From Coenobita brevimanus (Eukaryota > Arthropoda > Malacostraca > Decapoda > Coenobitidae), in NCBI GenBank assembly GCA_032717465.1, contig CM064691.1, positions 1,800,315 through 1,864,314 of the forward strand: a stretch of DNA of 64,000 bases. Direction: 5' to 3'. Both the position numbers and the translations under genes were made by a program. This document shows positions 46,901 to 58,746 of the stretch, in pieces. The notes under the pieces are model-generated. The model saw nothing but the letters and a program-made list of their open reading frames with translations, was not told where the DNA came from and did no database searches. Numbering within the stretch: the stretch's first letter is position 1; every line of letters begins with the position of its first letter.

Positions 46901-47854
46901 ATTTTGGGAAGGCACATGGCATGAGATCCTTGACTTTTTTTTATTTTAAAGCATTAGAGGGAACTGACTTTCCTGGTCCTCACCATCCTTTCTTCTAGCC
47001 TATTTGACACAGAGGAATACTAGGGCAGTATTATTTCTAACCTAATCTTGAGGATAAGCTGGTTCTATGGCTGACTGTCCCAGCATAATAAATAGTTTCT
47101 TAACATACAACAAGCCATTTTGACTTGCCACTAGCAATACAGTAGGATCACCTGCACACAAATGTAGATTAAGTGCTTACCTGAACAATTAACTTAAGGA
47201 TGAAAGAAATGACTGAAGTTTACACCCTGTCAGTATGGTGACGAATTTTTCATTTTTCTCAGATGACTACCAGATGATTTTATTCAATTTTATTCAACCA
47301 GATGATTTTATTCAATTTTCTTCAGCTTAATAAGCATGTCAAATAAAGGGTCAATGAAGGCTGCTTCTAACACCTCCAGTTAAAAAAAAAACTCTCTGGG
47401 TACATAAAACAATCTGGTAGTTGCATCACCATCATCACCAATGCCAATGCTGTGCTTCCTTCAGGGAACCTGCAATCAGGGGATATCTATGACAGAAGTG
47501 CTTTCAGGCAATTTTATCCTCATACACCCATCTCACCTTCTCAAATGCTTCTCTTCTTTTTCCTTCTCCCTCTATAATGTACTGATACACTTTCTTCTTT
47601 CATACTACATAAGGTCTGTCACTACCGACACTCACAAGCTTTCTTTGACACCCTATCTCCAAGCATTTCATGTATATGCCCATTATAAATTCCTTCTTTA
47701 TCCACTCAGGCAAGCATAAAATAAAAAAACGTCACCAGAGAGAAGTGCATAAGTTCAGGAAGTCCTTCCCTGAGGACAGGCTGCAACAAAATGAGTAACA
47801 CCAGATTCACAATGCTGGAAACTCCTACTCAATCCATTTGGTGAGTTGTAAAAA
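46901..47854. other. HERC1 intron, fragments only
   Basis: About 47080-47190 is weakly similar to the S2 upstream segment. Around 47275-47330 there is a short duplicated TTTTATTCAATTTT. Nothing else recognised. Confidence 0.3.
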
Positions 47855-48080
47855 TGTGTTGGAGCTGCGGTGGTTTTGTGGCTGGAGGACAAATCTCATG
47901 ATGTTGGAGCTAAGAGTCTAAGGTTCGAGCTTACATTGTGGCAGGCATTTAAAATGGATGATGGTTGTCTGTCTTTTCTTCTTTATGTGAGCAAGAAGGA
48001 ACCAATGGCCACAAGCTTTTGTAGCATTCTTTGTACAGACACCACTTCCCCATTTTTACTCTGACACCATAGGGAAGGGT
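47855..48080 (+). mobile_element. tRNA-like SINE fragment
   Basis: A box A-like GGTGGTTTTGTGGCTGGAG and a box B-like GGTTCGAGCTT about 50 bp apart, followed by a body. It lies directly before the tail of the family B copy. Family distinct from S1 and S2. Confidence 0.45.
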
Positions 48081-48081
48081 T

Positions 48082-51000
48082 CTATCAATCTATCTATCTA
48101 TTGCCAGACGCCTCAATCCCATTTGGGGTGGCCACAAACAAATTGCCTCCAAGTCGCCCTGTCCCCCGCCATTTCACTGCCCTGCTCCCAACTCACACCC
48201 CCCTCTCTCATATACCTCTCCATCCCATCCCTCCATCTCATCCTCGGCCTCTCCCTCCCTCTTCCCCCCTCCACCTCACTCACATACACTCTCTTCGTCA
48301 GTCTTTCACCCTCCATCCTCTCCACATGGCAAAACCACCTCAGTGTGTTCCTCATAACACTTCCTATCACATCCACATCCACACCACAACGCTCCTTTAT
48401 ATCCTCATTTGTCAGCCTGTCTCTCCATGTGACTCCACAGGCTCCTCTTAAATAACTCAATTCCACTGCTTTCACTCTTGACTTGTGTCCTTCCAACAAC
48501 GTCCAAGCTTCACTTCCGTGCGTTAGAGTTGGTATCACAATACTGTCATGTAGTAACTTTTTCACTTCCATGCTCACTTCCCTGTTTCTTATCACTGCTT
48601 TCAAAGAACCAGCAACCTTTCTTCCCTGCTGTACCCTTTCAAGCACTTCACCCTCCAAACCTCCATCCTTACTCATCACACTACCCAAATACTTAAACGT
48701 ACTCACATTTTCCAATTCCTCACCATCCAACCTCGCTGTACATTCACTGACTTCACCTCTCTCGAAGACCATCACTTTACTCTTCCCTACATTCACCTTT
48801 AGATTCCATTTCTTACACACTCTCCCAAACTCATCCACCAAGCCTTGCAGCTCCCCTTCATCTTCATTCAACAACACGGTATCATCTGCAAACAACAGTA
48901 CAGGGAGTTTCCAAACACTATCCTCTCTCACCAGGGCCACTCCAACATCCACTACCCTACCTTGTACCTCTTTTATTACCCCATCCATGTCCAGATTGAA
49001 CAACCATGGAGACATGACATCCCTGTTTCAACCCAACTTTCAAAGAGAAAAATTCACTTAGTTCATCATCCACACGCACTGCAGCCTTCGCACCATCGTA
49101 CATACTCTTCACAGCATTCAACAACTTCCCATCTACTCCACATATTCTTAACACTTTCCACAATCCTTGTCTATCCACCCTGTCATATGCTTTCTCCAAA
49201 TCCATGAAAGCCACATACAACTTCTTTCCCTTCTCTAGAAACTTTTCCACTAAAGATCTAAGAATGAATATCTGATCTACACAACCTCTTCCCTTCCTAA
49301 AGCCTCCCTGTTCTTCTCCAACTAATTTCTCTGTTCTTTCTCTAACTCTGTCAATAAGTATCCTACCATACACTTTTCCTATTATACTAAGAAGACAAAT
49401 GCCCCTATGATTACCACACACTTCTTTTTCCCCTTTTCCTTTGTACAAGGGAATAATTATACCTGACTTCAAATCCTCCAGGACTCTATCTTCCTCCCAG
49501 GCCAATCTGCACATCTTCCACATCCATTCTACTACTATCTCTCCCCCATGCTTCAGCATTTCACCACACACTCCATCAATTCCTGGGGCTTTCCCCGATT
49601 TAACTTTCTTCATTGCTTCCACAACTTCTATCCTACTGATTTCTTCCTGTCTTCTCACCTCCCTCCTTCTCCCAGCCATTCCCCAGCCACTTATACTCGC
49701 ATTACTTCCATCCTCTATGTTCAACAATTCCTTAAAGTGTTCTCTCCATCTGCTCACTTTTTCTCCCTTCTCCACTAGTAATCTACCATTTTTATCTTTC
49801 ACTCCCCTGCTAACTTCACTTCCACCCTGTCTTACTCTTTTCACCTCTTTCCAGAACATTTTCTTACAGTCCCTCCACTTTACACTCAAATTCCTTCCAA
49901 ATTCCTCATCCACTCTCTTCTTACTAATCTTTTCACCTCTCTCTTTCTTTCTACATATAACTCTCTCTTCCGCCTCTCAACTTCTTCCACGCCCCTATTT
50001 CTCATCCATTCATTGTATGCTTTCTTCTTTTGTGCCACATCCTGTTTCACCTCTTCAGTCCACCATGCTGTTCCTTGCACCCCCCTCCGTCTTCTCTTCC
50101 TTCCACACACCACATCACATGCTGCACGTATTTCTTCTGTAAATATCCTACACACACCTTCCATGTCTCCCATCTGCTCCAATTCATATTTGCCCAATCG
50201 TTCCTCCACTTCTCTCTTATACTCTGCCTTTTTCTCATCCTCTTGTAACCTTTCCACTCTCCTTGCAACTACCCTTTCCTCTCGTCTTTCCCTTCTTCTA
50301 TTCCTCCATCTTACTTGAATTCTAATTCTGGCCACCACCAAGTAGTGGTCAGAAAGTCCAGTCCCCCAACCTCTATAAACTCTTGCATCCATTACACATC
50401 TTCGCATCCTTTCACCCACACACACATAATCAATCATTGCCTTCCTTTCATTCAGTTCACCACCCACCCTTCTCATCACTCGCCATGTATACCTGTGGAT
50501 CATTTTATGCCTGAAGAGGGTATTGGCTATCACCAATCCCCTCCCAGCACAAATGTCCACTAACGCACTCCCATTCTCATCTATCTCTGCAGGCACACCC
50601 CACTCACCAACTATTCCATCCACCTGCACATTCCCAACTTTACCATTCATATCACCAATCAAAAACACTCTCTCATTCCTTCCAAACTTTTCCATGCACA
50701 CTTCTACATTTGTCCAGAACTCCTCTCACTCTTCTAGCACAATCTTGCGTTGGCGCATACACACACACAATCGCCCACATTTGTATTCCAACTTTCAACT
50801 TTACCCACACAATCCTTGACCCAACTGATCCATACTGTCTTATGCTCCTCTTCCATCTTTTACTCACAACTATACATACTCCTTCCTTTGCCCTCTCATT
50901 CTCACCTACTCCTGCACATATACCCAATCCATACTCCCATTCTCTCACACTTTCTCCTCTCCATTTTGTTTCAGTTATTCCACATACATCCACTTTCGCA

Positions 51001-51225
51001 CCCTCAAGCAACTGGACAATCTCTTTCTCTTTCACCTCATCATTCACTCCCCTTACATTCCACGTTCCGATAACCATGTCCTTTGTTCGGTCCTTGGTCG
51101 TCATCGTTTGGTCAGTCTTTGTCCGAGGCTTATTGTTTGTTTTTTTTAGTTAGTTGTTTTCCGGGGAGGGGTTAATTCTGGTTATTACTCTCCTTTCAAC
51201 GGAGAAAGGGTGTGTTGCATGTAGG
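48082..51225 (-). mobile_element. LINE family B, full-length young copy
   Basis: Minus strand, about 3.1 kb. It starts with a short 5' UTR and MTTKDRTKDMVIGTWNVRGV (51104). The endonuclease follows (CGITETKWRGESVREWEYG, NERKAMIDYVCVGERM, GLSDHYLVVARI), then the RT (KSGKAPGIDGVCGEMLKHGG, GGFRKGRGCVDQIFILRSL, FMDLEKAYDRVDRQGLWKV, catalytic LLFADDTVLL) and the C-terminal VERMEGERLTKRVYVSEVEG. It ends GGCGTCTGGCAATAGATAGATAGATTG. Compared with the 16-kb copy, a 10-bp loss near 49925 and a 2-bp loss near 49018 break the frame. The 5' end is about 75 bp from the donor of HERC1 exon 3. Confidence 0.88.
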
Positions 51226-51298
51226 AGGAATGCTGGGCCTCAGGGAATAGGCTTTCAAGTTCATTCCCAGAGCTGGATACATAAGAAATAAGTCTGAC

Positions 51299-51422
51299 CT
51301 GTCCTGGTAATGGTGGTGGTGATCGGAGGCTGGGGGGGTCTGGGGTACACGCCACACCGACACCAGGCCATCCTCATGACCCACTGCAAGCATGTGTGCA
51401 CACACACCCTCACGCACACCAC
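51299..51422 (-). CDS. HERC1: HERC1 internal exon 3 of window (WD40 blade)
   Basis: Minus-strand exon of 124 nt after acceptor TATTGCAG, ending GACAG|GTCAGA. It enters in phase 1 and leaves in phase 2. It encodes MLAVGHEDGLVSVWRVPQ, a canonical WD40 d-strand with terminal W, followed by a His-rich loop (SDHHHHYQDR) that links to the next exon. The 5' end of a full-length family B LINE lies about 75 bp beyond the donor site, so this exon borders a young retrotransposon insertion. Confidence 0.82.
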
Positions 51423-51750
51423 CTGCAATAAGTTCACTTGTAAGTACAGTATGGTAATGGACTGCAACTGCTTACAAGAATCATATTCTTTCTATGCACT
51501 TAAGTTATGGCCAAATTTTTTCTAATAATACAATTCTTCATCTGGCTTGGTATGCTTCTCTGTCCATAGATCATTCTCTCTGACAGATTCATCAAGGAGG
51601 AAACAGAAAGTGACAGACAGGCCCTAAATGTGAAGTAGACACACATGGCATACTAAGGTTTCATCCCTGGCTGTATTTCCAGATAAGGATCCAAAGTTAG
51701 TGTTTATAACAAAGCATGAATCCACAACGACTTAACAACAAAACACTCAC

Positions 51751-51916
51751 TGATGACAGGAGACCAAGTAAGTGCAGAAGGTGGAGAGGTGTAGTCAAGG
51801 GAATATGTAGGTGTCCACCCATTTGCTCCACCCTGTGCCCACACTCTGGTGCCACCTTCCCCTCCTGAGGCCAGCAGGCAATTATTCCCACTCCATTCCA
51901 GGAAATTAACTGGGCC
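51751..51916 (-). CDS. HERC1: HERC1 internal exon 2 of window (WD40 region)
   Basis: Minus-strand exon of 166 nt between acceptor CACTACAG and donor ATCA|GTGAGT. It starts in phase 0 and ends in phase 1, so it fits both neighbours. It completes one WD40 blade (FLEWSGNNCLLASGGEGG, then TRVW) and begins the next (LDYTSPPSALTWSPVIS). The Trp-containing strand d and the lasgg motif are typical WD40 features. The intron separating it from the next exon is only about 330 bp, the shortest in the window, whereas the upstream intron is about 11 kb and full of transposons. Confidence 0.82.
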
Positions 51917-52079
51917 CTGTAGTGGAAAGAGATGCAAATAAAAGTTTTTAAAGCATGTAACAGCAGTAAGAGTAGGCAGTGGTGCTTATCATCATCTCAC
52001 TCAATGTAGTGCTATCTACAGTGAAATCTACAGAGTGACAAGCTAATATTATATTTCCTGGAGGCCTAGACTAGAGGGA

Positions 52080-53880
52080 GGAGGCTGGCAGAGATCAGCA
52101 GTTCCCCATCCTCTATTTTTGTTTGCTGGGAAAACTTTACAGAATCTCAGAGAGTCCAGTACATGTGTGGGACCCAGGAAAACTAGGCACGTTCATATGC
52201 CCATGCAGAATGTGAGAGGTGTGAATGAGGAATGTATGAGGGTAGAAGCAGTGAATGTGTTCACAAGTAATAAGTATGATGATAATGTGTCAAACAAAGT
52301 TGAATGGGTGTGAAGTGAAGGAGTGGGAAGGAGTGGAATGTGTAAAGGCAGGTATAAATGCATGTGGAAGTTACAGAAGTCGTGATGTCGAGTGATGACT
52401 GGCAGAGAGGAATGAAAGTCACCTTCAGGTGTATGTATGTCATGTTCCAGCTGAGAAGGTGAAACTGCTGGGGAATGTTATGCATACGCCCTGTAACAAC
52501 AGGGGTTAAGCACACAGATTCTGGGATCATTAGAATGAAGTGAAAGGACAGATGGCAAGAAATCATACTGTGTTTCTTATGTGTGACATGAAAAGGAGAG
52601 TTAACACTGGTCCTGTAAATGATTTAATGTATTGTTATACAGTGCCAGGGAAGGAGGGCAACTGAGAGGTGAGTCAGGAACGGGGTTTATGCATTTGTGA
52701 TTAGTATTTATGGTGCACAGATGCACACAAATATATACGGTAAAGAGAGAAAAGACATGCTGAAAGAAGCCTGATTGATTAAATGCTTGAACAATGAATG
52801 TTACTTTGGAGTGTTGTTGATATGATGATGATGCAGAGGTTTATCTGTGCACAGGACTAAGGTATGCATGGTTTAGCTAAGAGAAGCAAGGTGAATAAAG
52901 AAAGGAACAAACTGAGCAAAAGACTGAATGAAAAGATGTGCAACAGGAAAATGGCAGATGAATACCATTTTAATGTAGTAAGGAAGCTGGAGTCAACGAA
53001 CTGGGAGTAAACTGACCTGGACAACTTGTGGAAACCATATATATCAAGTGCTTAGCTAGGAATGCCACAGCAGCGTGTAGCAGCATCTGGCTGGCAACTA
53101 GGCTGAGAATTAAAGCATTGTGGAAAGAAGAGATTGAATGGGCAGTGGAGGAAAAGGGGAAGAGGTGTTTAGAATGGATTCAAGAATGGGTTCAAATGAA
53201 AAATGGGAATACAATGAAAGTAAGTGGTATTTCAAGAGACTAGTAAAGAGAAAGGAAGAAGGTAAATGATGATCTTGGAAGAAAATGAATGCAAATTACC
53301 CTGAAAAAAGGAAAAAATTTTAACAAGAAGTATGAAAATATAGAAATGACAGTGGAAAGAAGAATGAATGAACGAGTGATGAAAAAGGAAAAATACTAAC
53401 AAATGGAACTGAAGTATGAAGCAGATGAAGTGAATACTTTGAAAGGCTGATGAATGGGAATGACAAGACCAAAGTGGCAGTAAACATGATTGGTACTGAT
53501 GGTGAGTGGAGAAGGAATGAAGTGCCAGAAATTATGACACTGGAAGAAGTAAAGAATGCTGTAATGCAGCTGAAGAATTAAATGGCAGCAGGTGTTGATG
53601 AAGCATATGCAGAGATGATTAAGTGTAGCAGACAGAATGGAATGAACGGTTGTTAAAGGCATGCAAGAAAGCTTGGATGAGTGGAACTGTACCAGTAGAG
53701 TGGAAAAAGGCCATGATTACCTCCCTGTAGAATAAAAGTGGGTGAAATGGTGCAAAAGTTATCACAGTATAAGCCTTCTGAGTTTTGTAAGAAAGGTATA
53801 TGAAAAAATTATAACAGAGAAAGAAAGGGATATGGCAGAAGGCAAGGTAAGGAGTGGATAGGGTGGCCTTCACTGGTAGA
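52080..53880 (+). mobile_element. Decayed LINE, endonuclease to early RT
   Basis: The plus strand begins with a QNVRGVNEECMRVEA-type endonuclease start. Near 53400-53830 it carries YFERLMNGNDKTK, LEEVKNAVMQLKN, AAGVDEAYAEMIKC and RHARKLG-type RT N-terminal motifs. Many stops. Possibly the same lineage as the split RT at 13505-15010. Confidence 0.5.
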
Positions 53881-54169
53881 AGGTGTACTGATCAAATACG
53901 GTACTGTACAGTAAAAGTCCTGTAATCCGAATCGCAGGGGACCTAGGTCTTTCGGCCTAGTGTTTTTTTTGGACTGTTGGGAGGGCCCTTTGAAAACATT
54001 AGAAATATGTACATGATCATTAAATAAACACTTCAAATGATATGGGTTATTGTTTTATTCACTGGAAATGCATAGAAGTGTAGATGAATTGTTGCAAGGA
54101 GGACATCCAATCCAAGGGCAAGTTCAATCCAGATAAATCCTTAAAGCCCAGAAAAAGAAATGAAAAAAT

Positions 54170-54635
54170 TCTGCCTTGAAAAAAAGATGAACTAAAAGTT
54201 ATACCCAGTTATGTGACAACAATGGCAAAATTTGCTTACACGATAATTGTGGTGACCGTGTATGACAATCCCATGCGTATACAGTGCCTTCTGTGCACGG
54301 CGACAGTCAGATATTTGAGTCAAGATGGTTGCCCAGTGCTTACATTCGCTGTAATCATCTTCCTTTCATTCTATTTCAAGTGTGCAAGGCCACTGAAGCA
54401 CCATAGCTATTGCCATATAACAATGCAAATCCGCTATGAAGTGCAGTGTGAGATATCAAGTGGAGTGATAGCTTTTTGTGTGAAGTACTGAAACTTGTGA
54501 CCTGGAAATCATGTGTGGCTAGTAGATAGTGTGGTACTACTGAGTAAGGTTTTTCAATCTTGGTATACAGTAAATTATTACATGATGAGTTTTCGCTTGA
54601 CATAACCCCAATGCATACTGAGACATGACTGTATA
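54170..54635. mobile_element. Tigger-like DNA transposon remnant
   Basis: Similar to 32330-32930 (ACGATAATTGTGGTG, TTTGAGTCAAGATGG, AAGCACCATAGCTATTGCC). It ends TTTTCGCTTGACATAACCCC ... CATGACTG before TA, a plausible Tc1/mariner-type terminus at 54633. Another terminus-like sequence (TACAGTAAAAGTCCTGTAAT) begins near 53909. Confidence 0.5.
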
Positions 54636-55319
54636 GTAATACTGTATAATATTCTGTACCTCAATTTTTATATTAAAAAAAATATTTGGAGTTGTTTTCT
54701 TTATCTCTGACTAATTATACAGTACAATGTAGGGTTTCTGTAGGAATTAGACCTCCCCCCCTGGAGAGCTCTGGGGGGGGGGTAGTACAGCATTACCCGA
54801 AAAATTCATTATACAATAATTATGGATTTGGCCATATCAGTAATTCACGGACACTTGGGGAGGGGGGGGGGGTTACTGTATGTCACAGAGGCTAACTGTG
54901 TGCTAACATGTACAATGGAATCTCCTAAATCACTGTCTTATGAGACCGGGCACATCGCAAGTGGAAAATTTCACGATTTAGAAATAAATCTTATGGGAAA
55001 AATTACTTATGAGTCTGTCATTTTGGGAAAATTGCCTCCCTTACCCCTAAACTGATATCAAACTGGTCAGTGAACTTTAACAACCTGGAAAAGAAATTAG
55101 AAAAGCATTTAATGGAAATGAACAATACTGTGTGGATCTAACCTGGCTATAACTGACGACACTGCTTGAATGGATGGGGGAGGGGGAAGGGGTTCCTCCT
55201 TATTACATCTAACTTCTGGGTGTACGTAAACGTTGGCTCTTTCTTCTTCTTCCCCTTCCTCAAAGAAGTTGTAGGCTTAAGAGGGTTACGATCAGCCATT
55301 AGCAGGCAGAGGAAACACA

Positions 55320-55374
<55 letters not shown>

Positions 55375-55557
55375 CTTGTACACCACGCTGGAACCACACG
55401 CCGTCAATGGAGAGGAGACAATGCATGAGCACGTGCCAGGCAGCAGGGCTCTCGCGTGCACGCCCTTCATGCTTGGTATGGGAGGGAAACGCTGTGACTG
55501 GCTTAGAGTAAGGGCTATGTCTGAATATGCTTGGTTTAGTAATTAATCGAGACTCTA
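54636..55557. other. Intron with G-rich patches and a long A run
   Basis: Holds segments similar to 31.8 and 59.7 kb (GTAGGGTTTCTGTAGG), two G runs (54773-54782, 54861-54872) and 48 consecutive A residues at 55325-55372. Long ORFs here come from the poly-A and flanks and are not genes. Confidence 0.4.
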
Positions 55558-57150
55558 TAGGGGTGAGTTTAGTCACTGACCTGATAAATAGGATTATTTA
55601 TGAGTGTGTTGTCCCAGATGATTGGCTGAAGAGTGTAATTGTAAATGTGTATAAAGGGAAGGGTGATGCCCTGGAAAGAGGGAATTATAGAGGTATAAAG
55701 CTTTTAGATCAGATAATGAAGGTAATGGAGAGAGTTTTAGAAGGTATGATTAGAGAAAGAGTGAATATTGATGAGATGCAGTTTGGATTTATGCCAGGTA
55801 GGGGGACCACTGATGCCATATTCATTGTTCGACAGCTTCAGGAAAAATATATTGGTAGGAGAAGGAATCTTTATTTTGTTTTTGTTGATTTGGAAAAGGC
55901 CTTTGACAGAGTCCCTAGAGAGGTGGTGAAGTGGGCAATGAGAAAGCTTGGCTTGGAGGAGTGGCTGGTTAGGGTGGTTATGGCCATGTATGTGGGTGCT
56001 CACACCCAGGTGAGAGTGAATGGAGATTTGAGTGATGAGTTTTCCGTGAATGTTGGTGTGCATCAGGGGTCAGTCTTGAGTCCCATGTTGTTTATCATGG
56101 TACTTGAAGCCCTTTCACGTGACTTTAGAAACGGACTCCCGTGGGAGTTGTTGTATGCTGATGATTTGGTGTTGATTGCAGAGAATGAAAGGGAGGCGGA
56201 GGAAAGGTTTAGGAAGTGGAGAGATGGTATGGGGCAAAAGGGTTTAAGGGTAAATGCAGATAAAACAAAAGTGATGATATCTAGGGTTGGTGGCGGTACT
56301 GTCAAAGACGAGGGAGAGTGGCCATGTGCAGTTTGCCACAAGGGCGTGGGAAGTAATTCCATCTTGTGCGGTGTGTGTGATAAATGGGTGCATAAGAGAT
56401 GTAGTGGTATCAGAGGTAGACTGCGAGATAATGCTGATTTTATGTGTACGGCGTGCCGGAGGTGAGCAGGTGGAGATCGTCAGACGTGAAAGAATTGAAC
56501 TTGCTGGTGAATCTCTTGAGTGTGTGGAAGAGTTTTGTTATTTAGGAGACATGTTGTGTGCTGGAGGTGGGGCTGGAGCTAGCTCTGTGGCTAGGGTGAG
56601 AAGTGGTTGGAAGAAGTTCAGGGAGCTCTTGCCTCTCCTGACATTGAGGGGGCTCTCCCTACGTGCTAAGGGGTCTTTGTATGCAGCGTGTGTTAGGAGT
56701 GTAATGCTGTATGGTAGTGAGACCTGGGCAGTGAAGGAGGAAGACATTCGCCGGCTCACACGTACAGAAATGACAATGATTAGGTGGATGTGCAGTGCGT
56801 CCCTGCGTCCAAGGCCTGGAGGGGCTGGGTTTACAATGGAAGAGTTGAGAGGTAGGATGGGACTGGAGTGTATTGGTGTTGTGATGAGGAGAGGTAGATT
56901 GAGGTGGTTTGGACATGTGGAGAGGATGGGGGATGATAGTTGGGTGAGGAAGGTGTGAAGTGTTAATATTGGGGGTGGGGTTATGAGGGGTAGACCGAGA
57001 AAGACATGGGACGAGGTCATTAAGTGTGACCTTAGGGTTAAGGGACTGAACAGGGAGGCTGCAATGGATCGTGCAGCATGGAGAGCCGCCATTAGGTGAC
57101 CAAGGCCGACACATGCAAGCATGTTGGAGCCTTTAAAAACGAAACGAAAA
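55558..57150 (+). mobile_element. LINE family A, 5'-truncated young copy
   Basis: The plus strand begins inside the RT (GVSLVTDLINRIIYECVV) and is open to 56465 through RQLQEKYIGRRRNLYFVFVD, FDRVPREVVKWAMRKLG, VGVHQGSVLSPMLF and LLYADDLVLIAE. The finger is C-x2-C-x10-C-x2-C-x4-H-x2-C-x14-C-x2-C. One extra base near 56460 shifts the frame. The rest (GEQVEIVRRERIELAGESLE, RWFGHVERMGDDSWVRKV) follows from 56470 to a stop at 56957 and the family 3' end. It is almost identical to the 19-23 kb copy. Confidence 0.87.
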
Positions 57151-58199
57151 CGATAGAAAGAGAGACTGGACAGCCACTATATTCACCTGCTTGCTGATTG
57201 GTCAGCTCACGTGGTGGCATTTCGGTGTAAATGTTTCACAGCCTGGGTGCTGGCTGACTACAGATTCATTTAAAAATACATCTTATCAACTGCTGTGATA
57301 CATGATTGGTTGATGAAAAAAATAATGCTTTAATTGTAGTATATTTTGTTAATCTGAGCTACTGAAGATTTCCATTTTAATCTTAATCTCTACATATGTA
57401 AACACCAAGATAATCGCCAAATTATAATGCTGACAAACCAAACTGTTGGTAGCCACAAAATGGGGGGTGCTGTGTTCTTTTACTGGTGCTTTTTGCCCTC
57501 TTAATAGGTTTCTTTGCACTCCATTTGGGTGCAGTAACAATCATGGACCTTCTATGCAACTTTTCCAACCCCTTTGTGGTCCACCAAGAAGGAAATTATG
57601 GGATATAAGGTGAAGAGAGCAAGCTGGTCCGCATGTGAGTGTTTTCGGCTTTGCTAGGCAAGTTTTAGTTGGCCCACTTCCACATGAGGAGGTAAGCCTA
57701 AATGATATCCCAACAGAAACCACTTTTCCACAATTATGGATGTCAAGAAGAACAACTCTCTTTATATTCAACCAAAACTCCATCAAAGATAAAAGCTGTG
57801 GGCAAAATAAGTAAACACTACTAGTGTTAACTGATCTGGTATCATCTGGCAACTCATCCCAGATCTTTATTTGCTTCAAAATTAGCCTACCTGATACAAA
57901 GAGGAAAATTTACTTTTTATACAGTTTTACTTATTAAGAAACCACTATTTGTGCAAACACAGCATAACATACATTCAAAAATGGATTGGAAAACCTTCAC
58001 TTTCGAGGTCACAATCGCGAATTACGTACAGTGTCCGTGAATTACTGATACTGCAAACTGTAGCCTGATGTTGTCGTGTATTATGAATTCGCTGTTTAGA
58101 AATAAGCGACTTAGGAGATTCCACTGCAGCACACTACATTTGTAAAATACAGTAATATCCCAATTATCTTACACTACATTAACTGATAAATGTCACTAT
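57151..58199. other. HERC1 intron with Tigger-like termini
   Basis: About 57960-58140 is inverted relative to 54810-54990 (CAGTAATTCACGGACAC, GGAATCTCCTAA). Another TACAGTAATATCCCAATTATC terminus-like sequence is at about 58149. No gene. Confidence 0.35.
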
Positions 58200-58570
58200 C
58201 TATCTGCCTATCTCTCCATCTACTGCCAGACACCTTAATCCCGTAAGAGGTGGCTACAAACAAATCGCCTCCATGTTGCCTGGTCCCCTGCCATTTCACT
58301 GCCCTGCTCCCAGCTCACACACCCCCTCTCTCATATACCTCCCCACTCCATCCCTCCATCTTATCCTTGGCCTCCCCCTCCCTCACCCCCCTCCACCTCA
58401 CTCTCATACACTCTCCTTGCTAGTTTCTCACTCTCCATCCTCTCCACATGGCCAAACCACCTCAATGTATTTCTCCTACCGCTTTCTATCACACATCCAC
58501 ACCACAACACTCCTTCACGTCCTCATTTGTCAGTCTGCCTCTCCATGTAACTCCACATGCTCCTCTCAAA
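58200..58570 (-). mobile_element. LINE family B 3' fragment
   Basis: The reverse complement encodes the ACGVTWRGRLTNEDVKE-type C-terminus and ends with GGATTAAGGTGTCTGGCAGTAGATGG and a degenerate GATAGATAG tail. Confidence 0.75.
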
Positions 58571-58746
58571 TATCATCATCCAAGAAGCAAAACCTTGGCT
58601 GAATTAGAGTATCATTCACTTTTTACAGCTCTAAGAGTCAGCCCACCATTAACTACATGAGAATAATCATCTAAATCTTTTACAGTACTGTACTGTACTT
58701 CACTACGGTAAGTATAGTATACAGTAGCTGTATATTTTAGCACATA

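Noticed and set aside
55147..55576. ORFs with long Lys or Phe runs on both strands
   Set aside because: They are translations of the 48-nt A run and its flanks.
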